Counted from the first letter of the stretch, positions 49,080 through 62,269 are shown. The stretch is 64,000 bases of DNA from Stomorhina lunata (GCA_933228675.1 OW121740.1:4322001-4386000), one strand, 5' to 3'. The notes: generated by a model not told the origin, from the sequence alone. Numbers and translations are program-made.

Positions 49080-49650
49080 AAAGATGTTTTTCGGGGACGC
49101 TAGAAAGTAATTTCTGCATCCTAAGTCCAGTCAACTAGCCAAATTAATGCTGAATATTCATGACGCAAGGTAATGTTCTGTATTTGGTGGGATTAGAAGG
49201 GTAGTTTGTATTATGATCTACTTAAAATGGGTTAAGGTATTCATAACGGACCTTTACGGAAGACACCTGATTTATTTGAAGAGATTACACAACGGAAAAA
49301 GATCAGACACGAGGTCATTATATTCCATCGTGGCAACGCTTGGCCATAGGTTGTAAGACTGATCGAAAACTATTAAAAAAAACAGTGGATAGGAAGTTTT
49401 GTCTCACTTGCCTTACAGCCCAGATTTTTCCCCATCTGACTACCATTTGTTTCGATCGATGACGACTTTATCGAAGTAAAATTTACTTTAAAATAAAATA
49501 TCAGAAATTGGCTTGATTCATTTTTTACCTCAAAACAGAAGCAGTTTTTGTGTGGTTATACCAGAATGGTGGGATGGGTTGTGTTATTTAATACATGCTT
49601 TCTTTTCAGCAAAAATATTTAAACTACTAACTTGTTTATCCAATAATAAA
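49080..49650 (+). pseudogene. Degraded mariner transposase (relic)
   Basis: Piecewise translation gives KVMFCIWWD, then KGSLYYDLLK, RHEVIIFHRGNAWP, SHLPYSPDFSPSDYHLFRSM and NWLDSFFTSK. These match mariner-family segments in the right order: the IWWD block, the VI.HDNA block with the second Asp position altered, and the YSPD..PSDYHLF block with the third acidic residue. At least one frameshift (about 49163) and several stops are present, so it is inactive. The 92-residue frame at 49513-49791 begins in its tail. Confidence 0.8.
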
Positions 49651-49797
49651 CACTTATATGATAAATTCCCAAAATGTGTTTGGGGACAACCATTCCCCGA
49701 TATACGTTTATCATCAACATTTTGCACAAATCTAACATCACTCATATGCCCTGGTTTTAAAACGGAATTAACACGAATTATAAAGTTTTAAAAACCA

Positions 49798-50257
49798 TTA
49801 ACACTATTCCGACCGAAGGTGTCAAAAGTCACCTTTTCAAACTTTGACTTCAAATTATTTTTTAAGTTGAATAATTTTTTCAAATTTTTTTTTTGACAAT
49901 TCATATAATAGTTGTTAAAATAATTTTAACAACTATTAAAATTATTTTAACAACTATTATATGAATTGTCAAAAAAAAAAATTGAAAAAATTATTCAACT
50001 TAAAAAGTAATTTCAAGTCAAAGTTTGAAAAGGTGACTTGAAATTATTTTTTAAGTTGAATAATTTTTTCAATTTTTTTTTTTTGACAATTCATATAATA
50101 GTTGTTAAAATAATTTTAATAGTTGTTAAAATTATTTTAACAATTATTATATGAATTGTCAAAAAAAAAATTGGAAAAAATTATTCAACTTAAAAAATAA
50201 TTTGAAGTCAAAGTTTGAAAAGGTGTCTTTTGACACCTTCGGTCGGAATAGTGTTAA
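49798..50257. mobile_element. Doubled foldback element between TTAA sites
   Basis: The ends TTAA-CACTATTCCGACCGAAGG and its inverted copy CCTTCGGTCGGAATAGTG-TTAA enclose about 452 bp. The interior holds the same palindromic arm twice: AAGTTGAATAATTTTTTC, TTTGACAATTCATATAATAG and TTGTTAAAATAATTTTAAC, each followed by its reverse complement. The result is two successive hairpins inside one larger inverted repeat. TTAA flanks suggest a piggyBac-type target. No coding capacity. Confidence 0.75.
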
Positions 50258-50544
50258 AGCAAAAAGACTTGGTTATTTCTCGAATAGAATCGCACGCACG
50301 ATGTTTTTCAGTTTTATTCTTTCTTTACTTCACACACTTTTGCAATTCTGTTGATAAGACTTTAATGGTTTTTTTACAAGAATTAATTTTGGCATACATT
50401 CTCCAACATGTGAGCTGGTATATCGCCATTATTTTGCAAGTTGTGCCAAATGCTGCACAGTTAGATTGTCGATAAAAACAATTTTCATATAAAAAATTAG
50501 ATCTTCATAATACTTTGCCAGTGCCCATTCAATATACCAGGGCA

Positions 50545-50835
50545 TAATGGCCCCATACGATATCGATCAAAATAAAAAATATTTTAGAGACATTTGTGTA
50601 ACATACTTTTTGGATAATCTTAATCTCTTCATTGAAACATGTGAAAAGTTCCCTGATAATAAAATAATTAAAATTAAATATTTTCACAAACAAACGGATA
50701 TATTTATATATAAAATTTTATTAAATTTTTGCAAAATAAATTATTTTGAAAATCCCTAAGGTATGTTACACAAAATTTACTTTAATGGTTGAGATTTCGA
50801 TAGATATTAAATGCGGCGATTTGGCCGTATTCTAT
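50545..50835. mobile_element. Family A dispersed element, full length
   Basis: CGATATCGATCAAAATA end, GTGTAACATACTTTTTGGAT, AAAAGTTCCCTGATAATAAA, ACAAACAAACGGATATA, AAAATCCCTAAGGTATGTTA, and a GAGATTTCGATAGATATTAA/GCGGCGATTTGGCC end. Good similarity to the copies at 4845 and 18645. Confidence 0.65.
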
Positions 50836-52335
50836 TTGTAGAACCCAAAAGGTTCTACACTCAAATTTTTTCGTACAATATCCCACATAGTTTGAACCCT
50901 AACATATTTGACTGAAACTAGTAAACAGCTGTTCACAGCTCAGATGTTTTCTTCCAAAACTGTATTACCTAAAAAAATAGAAACATAAAAAAAAAATCAC
51001 CCGATATTTTACAACGAATAATTTTAAAAGAAAATTTTCTACATAAAAATTTTCCATGAGTAGTTTTATTCTATTTCTGCAGAGAACACACACAAGTCAT
51101 CTTATTCCTCCTGTATTACCTTAACTTCTTCTAACTGACTTTATTTTAATAAACCTCTAGCAATTTCCCATCCAACCACAAAAACATTTCTAGTGAATCA
51201 GCATTTGAGGCAAAAGTAAACAATAGCCGATGATCATATTGGGCCATAATTCAAGTCAAACTGTCATATCCATTTTATGCTAAATGTCTGATAAGGGACT
51301 AAAAGTCCATACCAGCTCAGTCATGCATTGGCAAGTCGGTTAGTTGTTATTGTTGTTTGTTACCTACACAAATATAAATATTTTATAGAAATTTAAATAC
51401 AAAGAAATAAAAACTAAAACCCATAGAAAAACAGAAAAAAAAGTTAACAAAAAAATTTATTTATGGGTTTCTGGAAAGACAAACAAGCAACAAATGGAAG
51501 ACTAAAATGCCTCCTAAGGTTAGTCGGACATCACTTATGGACAGGATAAACAAAATGAAATAAAAAAGAAAAAAAACATATTTAATATTATGCCAAATTG
51601 TAAAAATAGGCATTTATTAAGGTATCAACACCATAAATACTCATATATTTATAACACACATACACACATACATTTTATATACAAAATTTGTTTATATCCT
51701 TTTTTCTAGATAAAGTCTATAGATTGTATCCTTGTAGTATATAAATACATATATAGATACTTAGTTTTTATAAAATACCTTAACCAAACCCTCTTTACTT
51801 TGAATATTCCCTACCCCTGTCTTTCAAATGTAAATAATTGTGCTGATTCAGATTATCTTAAGTATATTTTAGTTTTTAAATTCCAATCTTTATTTCAAAA
51901 GAAAAAATATGTGGAAAAATAACCATATCGAAGTAAATATTTTAAAATTATTTTGAATAAAATATCCTAAATTTTTACAAATAAATACCAACACTTTATT
52001 TCTCTTGTCTGAATTTATATTAGAGTCCTTTTCTCGTCTTAAACGTAGTAGTAGTAGTCTTATTTATGTAGAAGATATTTAAAATTGCATTTGCAAATTA
52101 TTTATTTCTTTAAGATAACAAATACCTCCAGGTAAAATTCAACATACGAGTCAGTCTACAACTTTTGTGTCTTGAGTTATAATTTAAATGTAGGAAAAAA
52201 CACTCGTTAGTTATAAGGGGTGTCATATATTTTAAATAAATATAAATTCTGTGTAATAAATTTAAATACAAATAAATATAAATATACAGAAAAATCTTTG
52301 AATGTGTCTCGAATACACTGAAAAATTAAAAGCTT
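50836..52335. other. Intergenic DNA, no gene recognised
   Basis: Comparatively unique, A/T-rich with some complex stretches (51060-51350). No open frame of note. Confidence 0.4.
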
Positions 52336-55110
52336 TAAAATTAATTTAAAATAAGAAAGTTTTGAAAAATTTCTTGTAAAAATAAGACAATTTTGAAAAC
52401 TTTCTTGTAAAAATAATATATTTTTCAAAAATTTCTTGTAAAAATAATAAATTTTGAAAATATTTTCTATAAAAATACGAATTTTTTTAAAGTTTCCTAT
52501 AAAAATAAAAAAATTTTCAAAAATTTCTTATAAACAATTTGAATGAATTCTTTATAAAAATAGGAAATTTTAAAAAATTTTACCATAAAAATAAAAAAAT
52601 TTTGAAAAATTTCCTTTTAAAATAAAAGAATTTTTAAAAATATCCTTTAAAAATATGAAATTTTTTAAAATTTTTTCTATAAAAATTATAAATTTTTTAT
52701 AAACATTAAATAATTTTGAAAGTGTTCCTATAAAAAAGAAGAAGTTTTTCAAAAAATTTTTTAAAAAATTAAGAAATTTTTGAAAAATTTTCTATAAAAA
52801 TAAGAAAAATTTTAAAAATTTTCTTATATAAATAAGAAATTTTGAAAAATTTTCCTATAAAAAAACTTTTATCTCCTATAAAAATAAGACACTTTTAGAA
52901 AACTTTCTATAAAAATAAGAAATATTTGAAAAATTTCCTATAAAAATTAGAAATTTTTGAAAAATTTTCTATAAAAATACAAATTTTTTTAAAAGTTTCT
53001 TATAAAAACAAGAAATTTTTGAAAAATTTCTTATAACAATAAAAAATTTAAGAAAAATTTCTATAAAAATAAGAAATTTTTGGAAAATTTTCTATAAATT
53101 TAAGAAATTTTTATAAAAATAAGAAATTTTGAAAAACTTTCTATAAAAATGTGAAATTTTGAAAAATTTTCTAAAAAAAAAAGAAATTTTAAAAAGTTTC
53201 TAAAAAAAATTTTCCATGAAAATAGGAAAATTTTTAAAAATCTCCTAAAAAAATAAGAAATTTTTGAAAAATTTCCTATAAAAATAAGAAATTTTTGAAA
53301 AATTTCCTTTAAAAATAAGAAATTTTTGAAAAATTTCCTATAAAAATAAGAAATTTTTGAAAATTTTCCTATAAAAATAAGAATTTTTTGAAAAATTTCC
53401 TATAAAAAAAGATTTTTTTTTTTAAATTTCCTATAAAAATGAGAAATTTTTTAAAAATTTCCTAAAAAAATAAGAAATTTTTGAAAAATTTCCTTTAAAA
53501 ATAAGAAATTTTTGAAAAATTTCCTTTAAAAATAAGAAATTTTTGAAAAATTTCCTATAAAAATAAGAAATTTTTGAAAATTTTCCTATAAAAATAAGAA
53601 TTTTTTGAAAAATTTTCTAAAAAAAAAAGTAAGAAATTTTTGAAAAATTTACTGAAAAATAAGAAATTTTTGAAAATTTTCCTATTAAAATAAAAAAAAA
53701 ATACAAAATTTCTTATAAAAATTAAAATATTTTCAAAAATTTCCTATAAAAATAAGAATTAAAGAAAAATTCCTATAAAAATAAGAAATTTTTGAAAAAT
53801 TTCCTATAAAAATAAGAAATTTTTGAAAAATTTTCTATAAAAATAAGAAATTTACGTATCAAAATAAGAAATTTTTGAAAAATTTCCTATAAAAATTAGA
53901 AATTTTTGAAAAAGTTCCTAAAAAAAATTTTTTTTTTTGAAAAATTTCCTATAAAAATAAAAAATTTTTATAGAAATTTTTGAAAAATTTCTTTTGAAAA
54001 TAAGAAATGTTTGAAAAATTTCCTATAAATATTATAATTTTTTTTAAAAGATTCTTATAAAAATAAGAAATTTTTTAAAAAAATTCCTATAAGAATAGAA
54101 TTTTTGAAAAATTTCCTATAAAAATAAGAAATTTTTGACAAATTTTAATATAAAAATAACAAATATTTGGAAAATTTTCTATAAAAAAAATTTCTTATAA
54201 TTTAAGAATTTTTGAAAAGTTTTCTATAAAAATAACATTTTTTTAAATTTTTCTATAAAAATAAGAAATATTTGAAAAATTTCTTAAAATATGAAATTTT
54301 TTAAAAATTTCCTATAAAAATACAAAATTTTAAGAAAATTTCATATAAAAATAAGAAATTCTTGAAAAATTTTCCTATAAAAATAAGATTTTTTTTTAAA
54401 TTTCCTACAAAAATAAGAAATTTTTGAAAATTTTCTTATAAAACTAAGAAATTTTTGAAAAATTTCCTATAAAAATAAAAAAAAAATAAGAAAACTTTGA
54501 AAAATTTCCTAAAAAACATGAATTTTTTGCAAAAAAATAAAAAAAATTTTGAAAAATTTTGAAAAATTTCAGATTAAAATAAGAAATGATTGAAAAATTT
54601 TCAATTATAATAAAAAATGCTTGAAACATTTTCTTTAAAAATAAGAAATTTTTGAAAAATTTCCTATAAAAATAAGAAATTTTTGAAAAATTTCCTATAA
54701 AAATAAGAAATTTTTTAAAAATTTCCTATAAAAATAAGAAATTTTTGAAAAATTTTCTATAAAAATAAGAAATTTTTGAAAAATTTCCTATAAAAATAAG
54801 AAATTTTTGAAAAATTTCCTAAAAAAAAAGAAATTTTTGAAAAATTTCCTATAAAAATAAGAAATTTTTGAAAAATTTCCTATAAAAATAAGAAATTTTT
54901 AAAAAATTTCCTATAAAAATAACAAATTTTTAAAATTTTCTTATAAATTAAGAATTTTTTGATAAATTTTCTTAAAAATAACAATTTTTTGAAAATTTTT
55001 TTATAAACATAAAAAAATATTTGAAAAATTCTTAGAAAAATAAGAAATTAAAAAAAAAAATTGCTTTAAAAATAAGAAATTTTTTCAAAAATTTCTAATA
55101 AAAATACAAA
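52336..55110. repeat. Large 31-bp satellite array (AATAAGAAATTTTTGAAAAA)
   Basis: About 88 copies of a 31-bp unit, AATAAGAAATTTTTGAAAAA then TTTCCTATAAA. The edges are degenerate. The best conserved stretches are near 53260-53600 and 54640-54900. Minus-strand Phe-rich frames inside are repeat products. Confidence 0.96.
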
Positions 55111-56655
55111 ATTAATGAGTGAGTGGTTCAGTGTATCTTATGGCCCAACCATTCACACAGAACTTAATATTTGTTTTAAGAATATGCGTATGAGAGTGTG
55201 TGTGTTTTACATATACCGATGTAAATGTAGGTCGTTATAAACGTAAATCCGATTTAAATGCAAATAAATACAATTCATGTCGAAATGAAAGTGCAGAACA
55301 ATAAATTCATATATGCTTGAGTGAATGGTTGCTGGAGCAATTTTACTTAATATATAGATATTTCTCTCGCTTCTCTAAAAATAAACAAGTAATTCCCCCT
55401 AACTCATATCATTGAATATGATATGAGTATGTATATACCAATATGTGGGTTGTTTTCGGAAACAAATACATTGAAATATGTTTATGAGTGTTTGTAAGTG
55501 TTTATGTAAAACAATCGAAGGGGTGGGGTAACTATTTAGTAACCATTTGTAATAATAAAAATTCAAATAAACTGCTTAAAAAGAGTATTTCTATTGCTGG
55601 AAATACTATTTGCTTTTGTATAGATTTTTTTTATAATAATTCCTAGTTCCAACAAATTGTTTGCAGTCTTTTAAGATTATAATACAGAGATTTCATAGGG
55701 AGTCGTCAAGTATTGGGGCGTAATAATACAATAAAATATAAATGAAATATATTAAAATTCATATTGCTACTTTAACAAATATTATTGTTTAATAAATATT
55801 TGATTTCACTCATTTTTTCTACATATTGCTGTCATTTATATTGTCTACTTTTCTTTCTTCTGCATAATTTATTAAGAAAATTGTTTTATTTTTTCTTTGG
55901 AATTATATTTCATTATAATGTATGAAGTAGGCCTTTTATTGTTTTGCACTGTTTATTTCCTTCCTTAAGCTGTTCTTTCCTTGCCCTTTGTCTACCGTTT
56001 TCATAGGCTTTACTTTTTTTCTTCGTTTCCTGCCATGATTCAGTTAATAATAATTGTATTTGCATAAATTTATTTATTATCTGCTACTTTTATATATTAC
56101 TCATAAGTATGTGTAAAAGTTCACAATGATAAATATATTCGGTTCAATATTCTTCATATATCAGATTCAAAAGGCACATATGTCTTTCAATTTACAGTTT
56201 CATGCAGCCAAAACATCATTATCATCATTAATGCTGTCGTCAATATATTTGAGTCGAAATTTAATAAAGCCCCCAAGTAACAGAAAACTGAAATTTAATA
56301 GAAAAATATCAACTTAAGCTCAAAAAGAAATAAATGAAAAGACGAAATATTTATGTTAATTTATATAGATTCCTTTGTCTCTATAAGAACCTCAGTAAAG
56401 ATCCTTTAATTCGAAAATCAGCTTCCTTTTGCATTTAATATTAATGAAATATCTTAAAAAATTATCAGCCGCAGAAAAGAAACGTAAATATTATGCATAA
56501 ATACCCAATTATAATCAGACATTTTTTCGTTTAATAATACAAAAGGAATATTATAGGTTAATATTCGCAAAGTCTGTACGGGAAAGCGCTTTATCAAACA
56601 ACACAAAGAAATCAATTAAAATATTCATATCAAGGACAAAATAAATTAAAATAAG
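55111..56655. other. Unique intergenic DNA between two sister satellites
   Basis: No repeats or genes recognised. The 63-residue frame at 56126-56317 has no domain. Confidence 0.4.
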
Positions 56656-57620
56656 AACTCTTGAAAAATTTCCTAAAAAAATAGAAAATTTTTTTAAAAA
56701 TTTCTTATAAAAATAGAAAATTTTTAAAAAATTTCCTATAAAAATAGAAAATTTTTAAAAAATTTCCTATAAAAATAGAAAATTTTTAAAAAATTTCCTA
56801 TAAAAATAGAAAATTTTTAAAAAATTTCCTATAAAAATACAAAATTTTTAAAAAATTTCCTATAAAAATACAAAATTTTTAAAAAATTTCCTATAAAAAT
56901 AGAAAATTTTTGAAAAGTTTTCTATAAAAATAGAAAATTTTTTAAAAGTTTCCTTTAAAAATAGAAAATTTTTGAAAAATTTCCTATCAAAATAGAAAAT
57001 TTTTGAAAAATTTCCTATAAAAATAGAAAATTTTTGAAAAATTTCCTATAAAAATAGAAAATTTTTGAAAAATTTCCTATAAAAATAGAAAATTTTTGAA
57101 AAATTTCCTATAAAAATAGAAAATTTTTGAAAAATTTCCTATAAAAATAGAAAATTTTTGAAAAATTTCCTATAAAAATAGAAAATTTTTGAAAAATTTC
57201 CTATAAAAATAGAAAATTTTTGAAAAATTTCCTATAAAAATAGAAAATTTTTGAAAAATTTCCTATAAAAATAGAAAGTTTTTGAAAAATTTCCTATAAA
57301 TATAGAAAATTTTTGAAAAATTTCCTATAAAAATAGAAAATTTTTGAAAAATTTCCTATAAAAATAGAAAATTTTTGAAAAATTTCCAATAAAAATAGAA
57401 AATTTTTGAAAAATTTCCTATAAAAATAGAAAATTTTTGAAAAATTTCCTATAAAAATAGAAAATTTTTGAAAAATTTCCTATAAAAATAGAAAATTTTT
57501 GAAAAATTTCCTATAAAAATAGAAAATTTTTGAAAAATTTCCTATAAAAATAGAAAATTTTTGAAAAATTTTCTATAAAAATAGAAAATTTTTGAAAACT
57601 TTTCTATAAAAATTGAAAAA
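56656..57620. repeat. Highly homogeneous 31-bp satellite (AATAGAAAATTTTTGAAAAA)
   Basis: About 31 copies. From about 56985 to 57580 units are almost identical. The left third uses a TTTTTAAAAAATTT variant in place of TTTTTGAAAAATTT. The unit differs from that at 52336-55110 by two adjacent-type changes (AATAGAAAA against AATAAGAAA). Confidence 0.97.
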
Positions 57621-58078
57621 TCTTTTCGATAGGTTTATATTTACGAATGTTATACTGACCAATACAATGGTACTCAACTTTGGCTCAGTGTAGAGGCCAC
57701 TATGCTAAAAAAGACAGGTTTTTAAAACTTGGTCTAAAACTTCAACTACCCATTGCCCGATTTCTGCATATTGCGCCACAATTCGCCCAGTAGTTTAAAA
57801 GTTATTGAAGTAAAACTAAAAAACTTCACATACAATACTTTGCACCATAACTTCTAAACCATTTGGAAAAAAAATTAATCAGTTTATCGAAAGTAGGAAA
57901 CTAACAAAGAACAAAAATGTTATGCACCAAAACATTCCCCGTTTTTGTTTAATAAAGATTTTTTGTCGCTTACGATTAATATTTTGCCCGTCGCTTGCGA
58001 TCATTTTAATCTAAGGGCTCGATATTATATAAATTCTATAAACTACATATATATAATAAAATTTCAAATCATACATAT
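57621..58078. other. Short complex intergenic stretch
   Basis: The stretch 57660-57960 is more complex than its surroundings (GGCTCAGTGTAGAGGCCACT, GCCCGATTTCTGCATATTGC) but gives no recognisable protein in six frames. Confidence 0.35.
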
Positions 58079-58324
58079 CGCACTTGTTCAACAAGAGGGT
58101 ATTAACTCAAAATTTTTAAATTTTCACTTTTTAAAAGAAATTGATGTGTAGTAGTCTTATCTACCCACTGTAAAATTCTGACATCATTTTCACTTTAATT
58201 TCACCAAAAAACTACAGTTTTACCCCTCTTCCTTATATGAAAGTAGTAGTAAAATAAAATAGTTTTTTGACTCTACTGAAAGATTAAAAATTTTGAGTTA
58301 ATACCCTCTTGTTGATCAAGTGCG
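58079..58324. mobile_element. 246-bp MITE with about 41-bp terminal inverted repeats
   Basis: The left CGCACTTGTTCAACAAGAGG, continuing GTATTAACTCAAAATTTTTAA, is repeated inverted at the right end with one mismatch. ATAT flanks both sides, compatible with a TA-type target. No coding capacity; the 68-residue frame at 57945-58151 runs into it by chance. Confidence 0.8.
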
Positions 58325-60955
58325 ATATATAAATATTTGTCATACATTGTACTCTATAAATTATATATTGTAAAATTATTTCCATAGATTTGAAAAATTA
58401 TAGTTTTATCAAAGTATGGAAATTTTTTTTAAGATTTTAAAATTGATGGAATTTTTTATGACGATTTTTTATAAAAAATTTTAAGATCAAAAATCAAAAA
58501 GCAAAATTAAAGAAAAAATCTTTTTTAAATATTGTTTAAAATTAAATAAACAATAATCAAAAAATAAATTGTAAGGAAACTCATATACATTTTTTCATTT
58601 CATCAAATTTGTAGAATTGGCGGTAATGTTGTGTGTAACTATACAAAAGCATAATGTCAGTATACGTAGCTCAGCTAGAAATTCATTTTATGCTTACACC
58701 AGCGTTTGCGTTTCCTTTTGCTTGTATTCTTATAAAAATAGAAAACTTTTGAAAAATTTCCTATAAAATTAGGACATTTTATAAAAATAGAAAAATATTT
58801 CAAAATTTTTTTATAAAAATAGAAATTTAAAGAAAAAATTTTTAAAAATAGCAAAACTTTTTCCATTTATTCGCTTATTCAATTTCCCCAATTAAAAACT
58901 CATACATATGTATATTTTTCATTAAATGAACAATAAAAATGGTAACAAATAAAACTCATTTTATTCTAGATTCTTGAGAGATTTTTTTATCATCATGTTT
59001 TTTTCGCCGTAAAGCATAAACCCAATTCTGGAAAAATTCTGAGCCAATATTGAGAGGAAATAAGATAATGATGACAGCAACTTTATTATATTTTACAACA
59101 ATTTTGTATCTATTGACAAAGTAATTTCAATGACGACAGGGATTATAAGTTCATTATAATTCTCCTAAAGTTACTTTATCTTATACATATTTATTTTGCT
59201 CATACATATTTTCCTTATACAAATATTTTATTACAAAAAAATTGTGAATTGTTGAAAGAAAACTCCTGTTTCGTTTTTGTCTTATACGAGTGTGATAATA
59301 ATTTTACATTCTGTTGACATTTTTTATTAAATTTTTCTATTTTTTCATATTTTTTCTATTTGAGATTTATAACATAAAATCTGGCATCGTTTTAATAAAT
59401 TTGTATATTTTAGATTTTTTTTTGATCAATAGGGGTGTCAAGTCAAAAAAAAAAACATCTTATAAAAGCCCGTCAATGTCGCATTTGATAGAGAAAATTT
59501 TAGATAGACACTCGTCATCAGTTAAGAAATTTCAGTGAATTCTAAATAGATCGATACGAGGTGGGGTGTGAGAATTTTTATAATATTCATAACTATTAAT
59601 AAACTTATCAGTAACATTTTATAGTAACTAGTATAAAATAATAATCTTTTTTGTGAAATATATTTCATTATGTTTTCCCAGTTCTCGAATAAAAGGCGTA
59701 TTTTCTTTATAGTTCCATAGAGACTTTAAGAAATTGTTGGTAGTTAATATGCAAATAATAGTAAAGAGATTTATAAATTTATCTCGAAATATAAAATCGT
59801 GTATGTTACGATTTTTATATCTTATATGGCTCTCACGCACTAAATAACATTTTCATTTCCATTTCATTTTATGATACAAGCGTTTATTTTTCCGCCAACG
59901 AAGTCTATTCACTGTTTCGGCTTTTGATTGTTTAACTGTGAAAGTGTTTCACATATGGCTCATTTGCAGCTACAACGTCATAATTCCAAATTAATGTTTT
60001 TTTCAACTGATATCAAAACAACAATTCTAATTTGTTTTTATTATTATCGTTCTAACATTCAAAGGTCGTCAGCGATTTTTTTAAAGGTATTATTTCTTGA
60101 AGATATTTAAGATATATTCAAATCTTATGAACTAAAATCCATTTGACATATTTTGTTTTTAGGACTTATGACAATACTGGAGCCAATGAGTAACATGTAT
60201 TTGAAATTTTTATCTTTTGTGTAATAAAATTGTTATCAAGGGGAATTTTTCTTCGTAATTTGTATACGTTTTCTTAGGCTTTAAAATGGAAATGAACGCC
60301 TCTTGATTTCTCTAACTCCCTTAAATTAAATTCAAAATTACTTTCAATATCTGGTTTAGTAAAATTTTTTAAAATTATTTTTGTTTAGTTAATTATATAT
60401 TAAAGCGATTAAAAGTTTAATAAAACGTAAAGAAATTACTGTGGTATAAACATATAAACATTTCTTATTAGATGTGAAGAGTAATGGAAATACACACACA
60501 CACACAATGTGAACACACACACACAAATTTTCCATTAAAATCTTTGAAGTTAATTTAGAAGATAGAGTTTTCTAGGAGAAAGTGAGAAATAAACTTTTTA
60601 ATCTTAGAAGAAAATGAGACATTTTTAACTTTTTTTTTTTGCATTACCCTTTTGTATTATTTTACATTTTCCGCCAGAAAATGTTTTATAACATATAATT
60701 AAAAGAATATAATTAAGCTACTGGGATCGTTTTAAGGATAAATATCTAATTACAAGTTTATAACCCAAATAACCAACAAAAAATATTATAAAGAAATTGT
60801 TAATAAAATGATGTTTTTTTAAATAAAACTTTCTTATTTATTTAAGTCATATGATATCGGTTTTAAAATTAAAAGCTAATTGGCTTTTTTATGGTTTATT
60901 AAGTCTTTAGGATACTTAGGATGAAGAAGAGGGCCATATCTTATTAACGAAATAT
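58325..60955. other. Intergenic DNA with small satellite patch and AC runs
   Basis: Five or so diverged 31-bp units lie at 58725-58865, related to the arrays at 52-57 kb. AC runs lie at 60492-60524. A TATAAAAG at 59461 has no well-placed initiator or gene after it. No coding gene recognised. Confidence 0.45.
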
Positions 60956-62103
60956 TTCATATAAATATTTTTTTCGATTTGGTATGAAAAAAATTTACGA
61001 CATATATTTTTCTATTAAGACATTTTAACAAAAATATACAATTTTTTGTTAAAAATTTTATACAAAAAATTTTCTATTAAAATTTTGTACCAAAAACTTT
61101 TCTATAAAAATTTAATACCAACAATTTTTCAAAAAAAATTTAAACCAAAATTTTTTCTATAAAATTGTTATACCAAAAACTTTTCTAAAAAAATTGTATA
61201 CAAAAATTTTTCTATAAAAATTTTATACAAAAACTTTTTCTATAAAAATTTTTTACTAAAATTTTTCTGTCAAAAATTGATATAAAAAATTTTTCTATAA
61301 AGATTTTATACCAAAAATGTTTCTATAAAAATTTTACACCAAAAATTTTTCTATACAAATTTTATACCAAAAATTTTTGTTTTAAAATTTTTCAAAAAAA
61401 GATTTATACCAAAAATTTTTGTATAAATTTTTTTTTTAAATAATTTGCCCTACAATTTTTCTAAAAAGATTGTATACCAAAAACATTCCAAAAAAAATTA
61501 ATACCAAAAATTTTCTCTAAAAAAAATGTATACCAAAAATTTTTCTAAAATAGTTTTATACCAAAAATTTTTCTAAAAAAAATGTATGCCAAAAATATTT
61601 CTATAAAAATTTTGTACCAAAAATTTTTCTAAAAAAAAATGTATACCAAAAATTTTTCTAAAAAAATTGTATACCAAAACTTTTCTCTAAAAAAATTTTT
61701 TACCAAAACTTTTCTCTAAAAAAATTTAAATCCAAAAATTTTTGTAAAAAAATTATAAACCAAAAATTTTCTCGAAAAAAATTTTATACCAACAATTATT
61801 CGAAAAAAATTTTATACCACAGATATTCCAAAAAAAAAATTGTATACCAAAAATTTTTCTAAAAAAAATTATATGCCAAAAATTTTTCTATTAAAATTTT
61901 ATACCATAAATTTTTCTAAAAAAAAATTATCAAAAGTTTTTCTATAAAACTTTTATACCAAAAATGTTTCTGAAAAAATTTTATACCAAAAATTAAAAAA
62001 AAAAATTGTACCAAAATTTCTCGAAAAAATAATTTACTCAAAAAACAGATATGCCAAAAAAAATTGTATACCAAAAATGTTGCTAAAAAAATTGTATGCT
62101 AAA
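60956..62103. repeat. 28-30-bp A/T satellite array with TATACCAAAAA core
   Basis: About 40 copies of ACCAAAAATTTTTCTA then TAAAAATTTTAT, period 27-30 bp. It is followed directly by the dispersed repeat at 62104. Confidence 0.92.
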
Positions 62104-62235
62104 AACAAGTAAGAAAGTACTATAGTCAAAGAAAGTACTACGATCAAGCCCAACCACACAATGCTAAAACTTGGGTCTACGACAAATATTTCTATAGGTT
62201 ACATACATCAGTACATAATGATTAAAATATGATAC
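62104..62235. mobile_element. Shortened copy of the 13095 dispersed repeat
   Basis: It begins AAGTAAGAAAGTACTAT, then TCAAGCCCAACCACACAATG, and ends ACGACAAATATTTCTATAGG with GTTACATACATCAGTACA. The first and last parts of the 771-bp copy are thus joined with the middle missing, and it sits inside satellite DNA. Confidence 0.6.
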
Positions 62236-62269
62236 CAAAAGCAAACTTAATAAAAATTATAAATAGTTT

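Noticed and set aside
52207..54629. Phe-rich minus-strand proteins in the 31-bp satellite
   Set aside because: Translations of the satellite; no start context or sequence complexity.
59461..59523. TATAAAAG followed by ATCAGTT as a gene promoter
   Set aside because: The distance (about 59 bp) is too long for a TATA-initiator pair and no open frame beyond 20 codons follows.
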